NCBI GenBank assembly: GCA_029961745.1
Contig: CP124680.1
Coordinates: forward strand, 2,046,001-2,110,000
Length of the DNA stretch: 64,000 bases
Direction: 5' to 3'
Source of the DNA: Nocardioides sp. L-11A
Lineage (GTDB): Bacteria; Actinomycetota; Actinomycetes; Propionibacteriales; Nocardioidaceae
The stretch's first letter is position 1. The number at the start of each line of letters is the position of its first letter. This document shows positions 26,769-36,267 of this stretch, piece by piece. A program made the position numbers and the translations under genes. The notes beneath the pieces are model-generated. The model did no database searches and was not told where the DNA came from. It saw nothing but the letters and a program-made list of their open reading frames with translations.

Positions 26769-27523
26769 GCTGCTTCCCGTCCTTCGATGGAGTGGTGGTC
26801 GGACCCGCGGCGCGGGCCCTTCTTGCCGACCAGGTCGAGGTCGGTGACGAGGTAGTCGATCGGCGTGCCGGTGCGGACGATGTCGGCGTCGATCCGGTCG
26901 GCCAGGAGCCGACGCACGGAGAGCTCGTCGACTGCGACGGAGGAGCAGTTCCAGTCGCCGAGGAACAGCACATGCGTGGCGCCGTGGCGCTTCGCGAGGC
27001 GGCGGGCCATACGGCGCAGCCGACGCAGGTACCGACGCCAGGACCGGGCGTTGCCGCGGTCGTAGCCCCACGGGCCGTGGATCGATGCGACGAGGGTGCG
27101 GTGGACCTGACCGGCGACGTCGAGGTCGGCCACGCCCCACGGGATCCCGCGGCCGGGCCACCGGATCTTGAGCCGCGGCCCGGTCCACGGTGCGCGGACC
27201 AGCGCGACGCCCTGCGCGTACACGGGCACGTCGTCGCGGAACAGGAGCACGCTGGAGTCCATGCCGCGGCCGGCCGTCGGCTTGGCGTGGATCGGCGGCC
27301 GATAGCCCTCCTCCTTGGCGGCGTCGTCGATGAGGTCGAGGTAGCCGCCGGCCTCCTGGAGCGCGACGACCTGCGCGCGCCGCCTGAGGTGCTTGCGCAG
27401 CGCCCGCCGTACCCGTCGTCGGCGGCGCCCGACGAGGAGGTTCGCGGACAGCGCGACCGGCCGGCCGGGTCGGGCGGCGCGGCGTAGCAGCTGCCGGGCG
27501 CCGGCCCAGGTGCGGCGGATCAC
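26765..27523 (-). CDS. Endonuclease/exonuclease/phosphatase-fold protein
   Basis: 252 residues with the EEP (DNase I-like) catalytic set in order: Asn28 in SANLL, Glu57 in VALQEAGG, His149 in ASIHGPWG, GDWN at 189-192, Asp223 in PIDYL and SDHHS at 241-245. The very basic N-terminal half (RRRRRVRRALRKHLRRR) suits nucleic-acid binding. It is joined by 4-nt overlaps to the endolysin upstream and the holin downstream, so it is made with the lysis proteins. Substrate (host DNA, RNA or lipid phosphate) is unknown. Confidence 0.8.
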   Translation of the reverse strand: MIRRTWAGARQLLRRAARPGRPVALSANLLVGRRRRRVRRALRKHLRRRAQVVALQEAGGYLDLIDDAAKEEGYRPPIHAKPTAGRGMDSSVLLFRDDVPVYAQGVALVRAPWTGPRLKIRWPGRGIPWGVADLDVAGQVHRTLVASIHGPWGYDRGNARSWRRYLRRLRRMARRLAKRHGATHVLFLGDWNCSSVAVDELSVRRLLADRIDADIVRTGTPIDYLVTDLDLVGKKGPRRGSDHHSIEGREAA

Positions 27524-28158
27524 CGCTTGTTGACGCGCTTGTAGTCCGCGATCGCGTCGCGGATCTTCGCGGCCTGCTTGGCGCCGGCGCCGACGAGGGC
27601 GGCCTTGCCGGCCTTGATCGCCTCGCGGACCTTCTTCGGGCGGCGCTTCTTCCGGGCCGGCTTCGGGTCCCAGTCCCGCTCGGTGAGCCACTCGTAGATG
27701 TCCGGGCCGGGGCAGTCGGTCGCCTTGTGGTCGCGGTGGCCGTTGACGAGTAGACCTGCGCCGCCGGCGCGGCGGAGCCAGTCGACGGCCGCGATCATGC
27801 CGCCCTTCCCGGCGTCGGTGAAGCCGTCGCGCTCGCCGCCGAGGTAGCACACGGCGTACCAGTCGTCGTTGTCCTCGGTGTTGCCATTGGCGGCGGACTT
27901 CACGCCGGGGCCGCGGCCCTCGTAGATCACGCCGTGGGGGCACACGACCGCGTTGTAGGCGATGTCGGCCCAGTCGCGGCTGTCGCGGTGGAACGCCTGG
28001 ATCGACTGCACCTTGTCGACGCAGCGGCCGTGGGGGAATACGCCCATGTGCGGGCCCTCCCAGTGCAGGGTGACGCCCTTGGTCGCGCCGATCGGGTGGC
28101 TGGCCCGGGTCGCGCCGCGGGCTCGGGTGCTCCACTGGGCGTAGGGGACGACGGTCAT
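27520..28158 (-). CDS. Endolysin: N-acetylmuramoyl-L-alanine amidase
   Basis: 212 residues with an amidase_2 (PGRP-like) domain: zinc ligands His32 (VTLHWEG), His141 and Cys149 in NGHRDHKATDCPG, with FHRDSRDWADIAYNAVV between. A lysine/arginine-rich C-terminal helix (KPARKKRRPKKVREAIKAGK) replaces a cell-wall-binding domain and may bind the anionic wall. Cleaves peptidoglycan stem peptides at lysis. Confidence 0.9.
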   Translation of the reverse strand: MTVVPYAQWSTRARGATRASHPIGATKGVTLHWEGPHMGVFPHGRCVDKVQSIQAFHRDSRDWADIAYNAVVCPHGVIYEGRGPGVKSAANGNTEDNDDWYAVCYLGGERDGFTDAGKGGMIAAVDWLRRAGGAGLLVNGHRDHKATDCPGPDIYEWLTERDWDPKPARKKRRPKKVREAIKAGKAALVGAGAKQAAKIRDAIADYKRVNKR

Positions 28159-28544
28159 GGCTTCTCCTGTCGGTTTTCGAGCGCTGCAAGGCGGGCGTGC
28201 ACGCCGGCGTCGGTGGCCGCGGCGCTGGTGAGGTGGGCGTCGAGCTGGCCGCCGATCCGGGAGACCTTCTCGTCGGTGTGGGCCGACGACGCCTTCACAT
28301 CGGCCAGGTCGGCGCGGGCGGTCGTCACCTGGGCACGGATCACCGTGACGTCGCCGCGCATCGCGACGACCTGGGCCTGCAGCTTGTCGAGGTCGTCGCG
28401 AAGGTTGGTGTCGTGGGTGTTGGCGACCTGCTCGTGCGTGGCGGCCAGAACCCGGCCCTGCCGGCGCTGGACGAGGAGGATCAGCACGGGGCCGATGACG
28501 CTCGAGATCAGGATGCCGAGGACGGAGGCGACGGCTGGGTCCAC
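28155..28544 (-). CDS. Membrane-anchored coiled-coil protein (DUF2746-like)
   Basis: 129 residues: N-terminal membrane helix (VASVLGILISSVIGPVLILLVQRRQG) followed by a long coiled coil (LDKLQAQVVAMRGDVTVIRAQVTTARADLADVKA). This layout matches DUF2746-type proteins next to lysis genes in actinophages, sometimes proposed as holins or spanin-like factors. 4-nt overlap with the endolysin start. Confidence 0.7.
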   Translation of the reverse strand: MDPAVASVLGILISSVIGPVLILLVQRRQGRVLAATHEQVANTHDTNLRDDLDKLQAQVVAMRGDVTVIRAQVTTARADLADVKASSAHTDEKVSRIGGQLDAHLTSAAATDAGVHARLAALENRQEKP

Positions 28545-28615
28545 AGGGTTGCTCCTCGCTGTGCGGTGGGGCTGGTCGAGCCGGCGGGGTGCCGTGGGTG
28601 GTCAGCCGGGGGTTG

Positions 28616-29698
28616 TCAGTCGGCGGTGGCCATGGCTTCCTCCATGACCTGCTCCCAGGTCCGCGCGGCCAGCCCGATCGGGTTGACCTGGATCTCGCGA
28701 CGCCCGGGCCGCCAGACGGTCTCGTCCACCAGCACGTTGATCTCGGCCGCGACGCCGCGGGGGTCGCGCTGGTCCATGACCCGCAGTGCCTGCCCAGGCC
28801 GGACCATCGAGAGGTCGGCCCACAGGCCGCCGGTGTCGATGACCTGCCCGGCCCGTAGCGTGAGGCCGTTCGACCAGCCGGTCCGGCCGGCCAGCGCACG
28901 CCGGTACATGCCCTCCGCGCGGTCGAGAGCGTCGGTGGGCGTGATCGGCCCCAGCTGCACGATCGACGCCTTCCGCTCGATCCCGTTCCTGGGCGTGGCG
29001 CCGGGGTAGGAGACGGTGTGGTGCACGCCCCCGGCGGTGGAGTCGGCGAAGCGGAGGAAGACCCGGTCGGTCACGTTGTCGCTGGCGACGCCGAGCTCGG
29101 TCGCGCCGGGCAGCACGATCCAGGCGGTGGCGTCCTCGTTCTCGGTGCGCTGGTCGACCAGGCCTTCGGGGGTGACGTACCACTGGATGGTGGTGGAGGT
29201 CTCCCCGGACAGCTTGACCGAGCGGGCGTCGAGGAGGTCGACCAGCTTGCCCGGGTCGGGGTCCGAGGTAGTCGGGGTGCCCTCGGGCCCGGCGACGGGG
29301 TCGTTGCCGAAGTCGCGGCCCCGGAGCCAGCCGGTGACGCCCCGCACGCCGGCGTAGTCGAGGGCGGTGTTCGGCCTGGAGGTGACGGCGCCGCCGGCGG
29401 TGAGGCACTCGGCGCCCTCCCCGGCGCGGGCGATCCCGATCGCGGAGAAGGTGCCCGAGTTCCAGTCCGGTTCGTCGTGGATGCCGGACCATCGGAGTCG
29501 GGTGCCGGCGTAGGCCTCGACCAGCGCGCCGCGGCGGAAGAGCTCGGGCCGGTCTCCCGGGGGCAGGGACATCGTCCAGGACGCGGCCCAGTTCCCGGGT
29601 CGCCGGTCGGTGATCTCGATGTCGCCCCAGGGGACGACGGTGTCGAGAGAGATCCCGTCGACGTACAGGGTGACGTCGGCCTGGTCGTAGGCGCTCAC
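28616..29698 (-). CDS. Minor tail protein (tail-tip, hub-like)
   Basis: 360 residues, beta-rich, with several adjacent strand motifs (DVTLYVDGISLDTVVPWGDIEIT; WAASWTMSLPPGDRP; VDETVWRPGRREIQVNPIG). GTG 29698 overlaps the upstream stop by 4 nt. By position (third after the tape measure direction) and composition it is a tail-tip or hub protein of the Dit/Tal type; I cannot name a finer family. Confidence 0.7.
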   Translation of the reverse strand: MSAYDQADVTLYVDGISLDTVVPWGDIEITDRRPGNWAASWTMSLPPGDRPELFRRGALVEAYAGTRLRWSGIHDEPDWNSGTFSAIGIARAGEGAECLTAGGAVTSRPNTALDYAGVRGVTGWLRGRDFGNDPVAGPEGTPTTSDPDPGKLVDLLDARSVKLSGETSTTIQWYVTPEGLVDQRTENEDATAWIVLPGATELGVASDNVTDRVFLRFADSTAGGVHHTVSYPGATPRNGIERKASIVQLGPITPTDALDRAEGMYRRALAGRTGWSNGLTLRAGQVIDTGGLWADLSMVRPGQALRVMDQRDPRGVAAEINVLVDETVWRPGRREIQVNPIGLAARTWEQVMEEAMATAD

Positions 29699-31518
29699 GC
29701 GGCGGGCTCGGGCAGTGCGGGGCCGGGCTCCTGCGCGTGGGTGCGGTGGTAGCGCAGCGAGCAGGGCGCGTACTTGGCGAGGTCGGTGGCGGTGAAGATG
29801 TGCAGCAGCCCGGGCGGGAAGCGGTGGCGCCCGAGCCGGGTGAGGCGGGAGATGTCCTGGCTGCCGAACCCGACCCATGTCCCGACAACGGCGTAGCGCG
29901 GTGCGCCCAGCTGCGGCGACTGGATCTCGATCCCGGAGAGCTGGTGCGCCGAGGGCTCGTGAACGAGAGTCACGGCCCCGTTGCTTGCGTCAAGAAGCCA
30001 GCCCTCGTCGAGGGTGACAGCCGAGCCCCCGACAGGCATCGAGATGGTGACCTCGACCTTGTGGGTGGTCAGGCCCTGCACCTTGATGATGGGCATCTGC
30101 ATGCTCGCGAGGGTGTGGATCTTCCACGGATCGGCGCTGCCGTTGCGCAGCAGGATGTCGCCGCTGCGGACGACGTCCGATCCGGGGACGTCTGACCCAT
30201 CGGTCGCGACGAGTCGAGCCGTCCAGTAGACGCGGGCGGTGCCGGTGAACTGCAGCCTGGCGTTGAGGTCGTAGGTGGCCTCAGCGAGCCGGCTGACCGG
30301 CACGAGCCACGTCGTGGGGCTCGCGAGGGTGTTCCGGGAGCCGGAGATCGTGGCTGGGTCCGGGGTCACCGGCGCCGATGTCGCCCGCAGCTGGCGCAGC
30401 GGGATCGCTTCGGACTGACCGGTGTAGATCAGCGCTGTCGACCCGAGAAGCGGCGAAGTCCCGGCGTCGAGGGTGATGGCGGCGCCGGTGGGACCCGACC
30501 CCTCGATCGTGATGGTCCGCGCCACCTGGAAGCCGTTCGACCCGGGGACCTCGATCTGCTCGGTTCTGGCTACGTGAGCCACGTACAGAAGCAGTGACTC
30601 GTCTTCCCAGGGCTTCTCGTGGTCCCGGCCGACGTCGATCCTCATCGATTCGAAGGCGGGCATCGTCGGCTGGAAGTAATAGTCGACCCAGAGCCCGCCG
30701 AGGCTCGATGGGTGCTCGGCGATGGGGAGCCGCGGACCCGGCGAGGTTCCTCCGGGCGGCGTGAAGCTGACCTGCGGCCTGGACGGCACTCCGGACCACG
30801 CGGTGCGGGCCGTGATGCGGATGTAGGAGGTCGTGCCCATCGTGACGAGACCGGTGCGGATGGCCGTGTACCAGTAGTTGTTCGCAGAACCGCCGGTGCT
30901 GTAGACCTCGATGTATCCGCTGCCGAGGTGCAGCGTCCCAGGGCTGGTCCAGCCGGTCAGGGAGTTGCAGGCGTCGATGTCGACGGTGATCGGATCGTCG
31001 GGGTCCTCCGGCACCGGCAGCGCGGGCACGATGATCGGCTCGGGATCGCGGATCCACGTCTTGCACGTGAACTCCAGCTGGAAGACCCGCTGACGCAGGT
31101 ACCGCTCGCGATGCGACCAGTCGCCCGGCACGTCCCACTTCCGCAGGAACCTCACCGCGAGCACGTCGAACGCGCCAGTCCAGGCGCCCACCATCGGCGG
31201 GGTCCACAGCAGCGCCGGCTTCTCGTCGCCGTGCACCATCGCGAACAACGCCTGCTGGGCCTGGGACATCGCCTGCCCGTCAGGGGCGGTGATCCGGATC
31301 TCCACCGTGAAGCTCCGGCGCTCCCACCCAGTCACCACTGCTTCGCCGCCGTCGACGATCAGCGACGACTCGATGAACTCGATGATGGGCACGGCGTTGC
31401 CGAAGTCCGTGGTCGCGAGGGTCTCGCACTGCCACGGGACATCCGGGTCGGTCTCGCCGCGCAGCACGAACCCGCCCCAGGTCAGCTCGGGCGCCTGGTC
31501 GAGCACCATCGTCGTCAT
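29695..31518 (-). CDS. Minor tail protein (distal tail, Dit-like)
   Basis: 607 residues. The N-terminal 170 residues (WGGFVLRGETDPDVPWQCETLATTDFG ... YLRQRVFQLEFTCKTWIRDPEP) resemble the distal-tail protein that follows tape measures in siphoviruses. The remainder has two jelly-roll-like or carbohydrate-binding-module-like beta domains, a plausible receptor or glycan binder. Strong GGAGGAAA ribosome-binding site before ATG 31518. Confidence 0.75.
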   Translation of the reverse strand: MTTMVLDQAPELTWGGFVLRGETDPDVPWQCETLATTDFGNAVPIIEFIESSLIVDGGEAVVTGWERRSFTVEIRITAPDGQAMSQAQQALFAMVHGDEKPALLWTPPMVGAWTGAFDVLAVRFLRKWDVPGDWSHRERYLRQRVFQLEFTCKTWIRDPEPIIVPALPVPEDPDDPITVDIDACNSLTGWTSPGTLHLGSGYIEVYSTGGSANNYWYTAIRTGLVTMGTTSYIRITARTAWSGVPSRPQVSFTPPGGTSPGPRLPIAEHPSSLGGLWVDYYFQPTMPAFESMRIDVGRDHEKPWEDESLLLYVAHVARTEQIEVPGSNGFQVARTITIEGSGPTGAAITLDAGTSPLLGSTALIYTGQSEAIPLRQLRATSAPVTPDPATISGSRNTLASPTTWLVPVSRLAEATYDLNARLQFTGTARVYWTARLVATDGSDVPGSDVVRSGDILLRNGSADPWKIHTLASMQMPIIKVQGLTTHKVEVTISMPVGGSAVTLDEGWLLDASNGAVTLVHEPSAHQLSGIEIQSPQLGAPRYAVVGTWVGFGSQDISRLTRLGRHRFPPGLLHIFTATDLAKYAPCSLRYHRTHAQEPGPALPEPAA

Positions 31519-31540
31519 CGGGTTTCCTCCCTCATCGGCC

Positions 31541-34500
31541 TCATCGGCCCAGCGCGAACTTCGGGACGTGGCCGCGGGGCTTGTCCTTCGCGGCCTTCCC
31601 TGCGCCCTTCTTCGACTCGGCGCGGGTCGCGGACTGCTCCGCGCTGTTCGATGCCGTGCTCCGGTCGATCGCCTTCTCGATCCGGTCCAGGCGCCTGTTC
31701 GCGCCCCGCAGCTCCTTGTTGGCGGCCTTCAGCTCGGTGCCGTACAGCTCGTTGCCGACCATCCCCGACACGTCGATGAGCCGCTGCTGCTTGACGCCGT
31801 AGAGCCGCTGGTACTCCCGCAGCGTCGCGTCGTCCATCCCCGCGTAGGCCTGGATGGTCGCGAGGTCGCCCTCCGCGAGGATCGCCTCCAGCGCCGGCCC
31901 GGAGAGGACCTTCTTCAGCCGGCCGGTGAGGGCGTCGAACTGGTCGATTCCCGCGATGTCGTTGCGGAGCGAGGCGTTGGGGTCGCCGGAGCCCTCGGCC
32001 CACACCGACCCGGTGTTGGGCTTCCAGATGCCCCGGTCGAGCCCCGACCGGACGCCCGAGACCAGGCTGTCGCGCCGCGAGACCAGGTCGTCGCGCTGCT
32101 GCCGCTCGGCCTCGACGGACTTCTCCGACAGCTTCAGCTGGTGGCGCAGCTGCTTGAGGCTGAGCCCGACCAGCTTGATCTCGCGGTCGGCCGCAGTCTC
32201 CAGGGTCGCGGTGGTGTAGATCGGCTGCTGCGGAAGGTTCAGGCTGCTCACCATGCCGCCAGCGGCGTACTCCCGGACCGGGCCGCGTCCGCCGAGCCCG
32301 AGCCGTCGCCCGGCCTCGGCCCAGATGTCGAGGTTCCTACGGCGCTGGGAGGGCTTCCCGCTGATGTAGGCCTCCCAGCCGGTCTCCTCCTCGCCCCAGA
32401 GGATGTTGGCGCCGCCGCGCACGATCTGGGAGACCCGTGGGTAGTAGCGGCCGTCGGCACCGAACCCGCCGCCGGCGAAGGTCCGCACGCCGCCGGACCA
32501 CAGCCCACCGTCTGCCTGCTGCCCGACGCCCGGCCCGGCCTCGCCTGCAGCGAGCTTCGCGTCGCGGTTCATGTAGTTCGCGACGATGTTGATCCGGACC
32601 GTCTTGCCCTTGATGCCGGCGACCAGCGCGCGGATCTCCTCGATCCGCTGCATCGCGGCGCGACCGTCGGCAGTGATCTTGATGTCGTGCTCGTTCGGCA
32701 GTCTGCGGACGCGGTTCCCGACCTGGGCGATCGCGCCCTCCAGCACCCCAGCGCCGTCGGTTGCGGCGTAGAACGAAGCGTTCAGGTCCGCTGCGGCCTC
32801 CCGGCCGCCGGCGGCCAGCTCCTTCAGCGCCAGACCAGCCTCGGGTCCCAGCTCGTCAATGATCCGCTGGAGAGCGTCCGCGTCGGCGCCGTTCTTCAAC
32901 GCGGCCTTGATGTTCTTGCCCATCTCGGCGTCGGCGCTGCCCATGTCGCGTAGCCGCTTCTGCAGGTCAGCCAGCGTTGTCTCGGGCTTCTTGATGTCCT
33001 CGGCCAGCGAGCGCATCGACTTCGCGACATCCTGGGCCCACTGCCGGAGGTCGTTCTCCTTCTTGACCCGGGCCTGCGACTCCGCCAGCTTGTCGGAGGC
33101 GATCTGCATCTCCTCGACGGCCTTCTCGGCCTCCTTGAGCTGCGCGGCGCCCTCCTCGACGTCGGAGCTGCCGAAAAGGCCCTCGAAGCCGTTCTTGATC
33201 TCGGCGCCGTTGAGGAGCACCCCGATCCCGGTGGCCGCCTGGAGCCAGTCCTCGGTGTCCATCTTGGCCTTCTCGGCGAACGCGCTCTGCTCCTGGCGCA
33301 GCTGCGCCAGGTTCGCCTGGGCCCCGGTGAGGTCGTTGGCCTCGACCGCGCTCATGGTCGCCTCGTAGGACGCGACGACGGCGTCGTTCGCGGACGCGAT
33401 ATCCATCAGCGCGCCCACCACGGCACCGGCGGCCGCACCCCACGGGCCGGCCATCGTGCCGAGCAGCGCGAGCGACGCGGCGTTCGTCGCTCCCATGCCG
33501 TCGGCGACACCGGAGGTGGCGATGGCCAAACCGCCGAGGGCAGCGCCGCCCTTCGCCAGGCCCGCCAGCGCCGGCTTCGATCGAGCCATGGCGGCGTTCA
33601 TGCGTTCGGTCTCGGCGGTGGTGCGCGCCAGGACCTGGGTGCGGAGCGCGCCGTACTCCCTAAGGTCCCGCCCGAGCTGCCGGACGCCCGCCCCGCTGGC
33701 GCGGGTCGCGCCGAGCATCCCGCCGCCGGCCAGCGCGGTGCCGAGCGCCTGGGAGCCGGTCAGCTTGGTCTGCAGCGTCGCGGTCACCTGCAACGCGCGG
33801 TTGTAGAGCGACAGCGCAGCGAGTCCCGCGAGGATGGGCGTACCCAGGTCACTGTCGGCGACCGCACCGACGACCTTCGCGAGCGCGGTCAGCGTGTCCA
33901 GTACCGGACCGGACAGCGGAGCGGCGGCCTGCATGAGCTGCGTCAACGCGTCGGCGGCACCGACGAAGAAGTCCCCGACCTTCGGGCCCGTCTTCTCGGC
34001 GTACGCCAGGAACGACCTGATGTCCTCCCGGCCCTGGGCCGACGAGGACCACCTGTCGAGCCCGTTGGCGACGTCGACGAGCCAGTCGACGAACCGGTCG
34101 TTCGTCGAGTCGAACGTCATCCACATCTCGGCGCCAGCGTGAGCCAGCGACCCCACCAGCTGGGTCGCGTTCGCCACGGCCTGGGGGATCTCGTCGACGA
34201 GGAAGTCGAGGAACGGCTCCCACCGGTCGCTCGCCAGCGACTGCGCACTGCGTGCGATCGCGGTCCCACCGGCCCGACCGGACGCCGCGGCGAGACGGCT
34301 CAGCATCGGCTCCAGCCGCTCGAGCTGGTCGAGACTGAACGTCACCCCAGGGAACAGCTCCCCGGCGCCGGAGTCGCGGATCGCCTTCAGGACCGGGCGG
34401 ATCTCCCCGAAGCGCGCGACGAACTCCCGCGCCTGAGGCGTGAGGTCCTTCAGCGCGGCCCGGGCCTCGCGGAGGTTGTCCGCGGTCGGCTCCAGGCGGG

Positions 34501-34987
34501 CCTTCTCGACGACCTTCAGCGCGTCCCCGACGCCCTGCAGCGCGCCGAGCATGGCGAGCGCCCCGGCGGCCCCCGCACCGAACAACCCGGCCAGGCTGGC
34601 GATGGCCGTCAGCCCGCCGGCGCCGAAGGGCAGCAGCCCGGGCCCGAGGACCGCGAGGACCTCGCCCAGGAGCTTCAACCGCCCGGAGTACTGGTCGATC
34701 GACGCCGACCCGCGCACCGCCGCGACCGAGACCCGGTCGACCTCGGTGGCGAGCCGACGCTGCGACGGCGCCACGAGGTTGGTCGTGGAGCTCAGCCGCG
34801 CGGTGGACGTCTCCAGCCGGTCGGTGGCCCGCTGGGTCGCGACGAAGTCCTGACGTGCGCGTGCAGTGGACGCGTGGATCCGGTCGAACGCGCGCTCGGT
34901 GGTGTCGCCGGCGCGCTTCATCTTGCGCTCGTACTCCGCGACCATCGCGTCGAGCCGGACGGTCACAGACCGCACAGTCGAACCCAT
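31541..34987 (-). CDS. Tail tape measure protein
   Basis: 1148 residues. N-terminal helical repeats (RVTVRLDAMVAEYERKMKRAGDTTERAFDRI), long hydrophobic stretches (LTAIASLAGLFGAGAAGALAMLGALQGVG; LALLGTMAGPWGAAAGAVVGALM) and coiled coils toward the C-terminus. Length predicts a tail of about 170 nm at 1.5 angstrom per residue. Follows the tail assembly chaperone pair. Confidence 0.92.
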   Translation of the reverse strand: MGSTVRSVTVRLDAMVAEYERKMKRAGDTTERAFDRIHASTARARQDFVATQRATDRLETSTARLSSTTNLVAPSQRRLATEVDRVSVAAVRGSASIDQYSGRLKLLGEVLAVLGPGLLPFGAGGLTAIASLAGLFGAGAAGALAMLGALQGVGDALKVVEKARLEPTADNLREARAALKDLTPQAREFVARFGEIRPVLKAIRDSGAGELFPGVTFSLDQLERLEPMLSRLAAASGRAGGTAIARSAQSLASDRWEPFLDFLVDEIPQAVANATQLVGSLAHAGAEMWMTFDSTNDRFVDWLVDVANGLDRWSSSAQGREDIRSFLAYAEKTGPKVGDFFVGAADALTQLMQAAAPLSGPVLDTLTALAKVVGAVADSDLGTPILAGLAALSLYNRALQVTATLQTKLTGSQALGTALAGGGMLGATRASGAGVRQLGRDLREYGALRTQVLARTTAETERMNAAMARSKPALAGLAKGGAALGGLAIATSGVADGMGATNAASLALLGTMAGPWGAAAGAVVGALMDIASANDAVVASYEATMSAVEANDLTGAQANLAQLRQEQSAFAEKAKMDTEDWLQAATGIGVLLNGAEIKNGFEGLFGSSDVEEGAAQLKEAEKAVEEMQIASDKLAESQARVKKENDLRQWAQDVAKSMRSLAEDIKKPETTLADLQKRLRDMGSADAEMGKNIKAALKNGADADALQRIIDELGPEAGLALKELAAGGREAAADLNASFYAATDGAGVLEGAIAQVGNRVRRLPNEHDIKITADGRAAMQRIEEIRALVAGIKGKTVRINIVANYMNRDAKLAAGEAGPGVGQQADGGLWSGGVRTFAGGGFGADGRYYPRVSQIVRGGANILWGEEETGWEAYISGKPSQRRRNLDIWAEAGRRLGLGGRGPVREYAAGGMVSSLNLPQQPIYTTATLETAADREIKLVGLSLKQLRHQLKLSEKSVEAERQQRDDLVSRRDSLVSGVRSGLDRGIWKPNTGSVWAEGSGDPNASLRNDIAGIDQFDALTGRLKKVLSGPALEAILAEGDLATIQAYAGMDDATLREYQRLYGVKQQRLIDVSGMVGNELYGTELKAANKELRGANRRLDRIEKAIDRSTASNSAEQSATRAESKKGAGKAAKDKPRGHVPKFALGR

Positions 34988-35022
34988 CGAAGCACCGTCC
35001 TCTCAGGCCATCGGGGCAGCGG

Positions 35023-35528
35023 TCAGGCAGCCCAGCCGGCGGGCAGGTCGCGGGGCCGGTCGAGATCCCGGTCCAGATCGAGCTGCGGGAGCGGGTTGGC
35101 CTGGTAGTCCCGGTCGTGGTTCAGCACGTGGAACTCGACCGGCTTCACCGGCTCCTTCGAGCCCTCGTTCGCGGCCCGCTTCAGCGCGGTGCAGGCGTGA
35201 CAGATCACCGTGTCCGCTATGCCGTACCAGCCGTCGTTCGCCGGGTGGTGGGCGAGCGCCTTCGGCTGCCCGCACTCCCCGGGGCACAGCGAGCCGAGGT
35301 AGCGCTGGTAGGCCATCAGCAGCGCCCGGTCCAGGTCGGTCCAGACCGGCTCGGTCACCGTGCGGGCGAGCCGGCCCTCCTCGTCGTAGTGGTGGTACGA
35401 CGTCGTCATCCGTCCCCGCAGGGCCGACGGCGGCGTCCGGAGCTGCAGGGCCAGCGCGAGCTCGTCGCGCGCCGTCTGGGAGCCGGGGCGCGCGAGGAGC
35501 GTGGCTAGAAAGGGACGGACACGCCCCC
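35023..35528 (-). CDS. Tail assembly chaperone, frameshifted C-terminal part (GT)
   Basis: This frame is entered by -1 slippage at the GGGGGGC site (35523-35529) from the preceding gene and adds 166 residues: RVRPFLATLLARPGSQTARDEL ... CPGECGQPKALAHHP ... PRDLPAGWAA. It contains several Cys/His residues. Its own upstream open frame is only the shadow of the first gene. The G/GT pair folds and loads the tape measure protein. Confidence 0.85.
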
Positions 35529-36107
35529 CTCTGTGTTCATCTCCCACGTCGACCGCGCGAGCTTCTCCAGCGCGGGCGCTCCGAACTTCTTCCGCAGCGC
35601 GGCGACCTTCTCCACCGACGCCGCGGGGGAGACCAGCGACGCGGCGAGGAGCTCGTTCCACATCGCCATCGGGTACGGCGCTTTGGCGGCGAGCTCCTTC
35701 TTCCACTTCGCCTCGAACTCGGCCCAGGCGTCGCCGTTCATCTGGCGCAGCAGCACCTTGCGACCCGATGCGATGTACTCGCGGCGCTTGGCCTGCCGCT
35801 CCTCGATGAGCGCCTCGACAGAGCGGCCGTCGGCCGATACGGGGCTGTCGCCGACGGCGCTCTCGTCGAGCTCCGACTTCGGCGCGGCGCCGGACGTGAG
35901 CCGCTGGATCTCGAAGTCGAGGGCGTCGAGCTGGGCCTCGAGGTGGGGCTTGGTGTAGAGGATCTCGGTGCGCTCGGCCAGGATCGCGGCGCCGCTGAGG
36001 ACGGCGTCGAGGTCGAGGTACTCGGTGACGGCCGGCTCCGGCTGCTCTGCGGCGGCCGCGGAGGGGATGTCGGCGGTCATGGGGTCGGTCTCGGCGTGCT
36101 GGGTCAC
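35505..36107 (-). CDS. Tail assembly chaperone, short form (G)
   Basis: 200 residues, soluble, mainly helical, with an acidic N-terminus. It ends TEGGVSVPF just after the slippery heptamer. The fused G-GT product would be about 361 residues. Position between the major tail protein and tape measure is diagnostic. Confidence 0.88.
   Translation of the reverse strand: MTQHAETDPMTADIPSAAAAEQPEPAVTEYLDLDAVLSGAAILAERTEILYTKPHLEAQLDALDFEIQRLTSGAAPKSELDESAVGDSPVSADGRSVEALIEERQAKRREYIASGRKVLLRQMNGDAWAEFEAKWKKELAAKAPYPMAMWNELLAASLVSPAASVEKVAALRKKFGAPALEKLARSTWEMNTEGGVSVPF
35523..35529 (-). promoter_or_regulatory. -1 ribosomal frameshift site GGGGGGC
   Basis: Read on the minus strand, the gag|ggg|ggc codons of the short form contain G-GGG-GGC, the X-XXY-YYZ pattern in the correct frame. 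The zero-frame stop (TAG, 35507-35505) is 15 nt downstream. The -1 frame then stays open to 35023. Confidence 0.85.
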
Positions 36108-36267
36108 GGTGTGCTCCTAGGCGTGAGGACGGTGAGGACGGGGTGCGAGGACGGGGTGCGAGGACGGGAGGTGCACGGGGAGTGCTGTGGTGGGCCGGTG
36201 GGGTGGCGGGCGGTCCTCACGACGCCCGCCACCCCGGATCGAGGGCCCTGCCAGCCCGAGCGGCAGA
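36108..36267 (-). terminator. Hairpin after the major tail protein gene
   Basis: A perfect 13-bp GC-rich stem (36200-36212 with 36223-36235, 10-nt loop) sits 32 nt after the tail-protein stop. A 13-bp tandem repeat (GAGGACGGGGTGC-type, two copies) lies near 36135-36165. No gene seen in the gap. The hairpin probably protects or attenuates the tail-protein mRNA. Confidence 0.7.
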
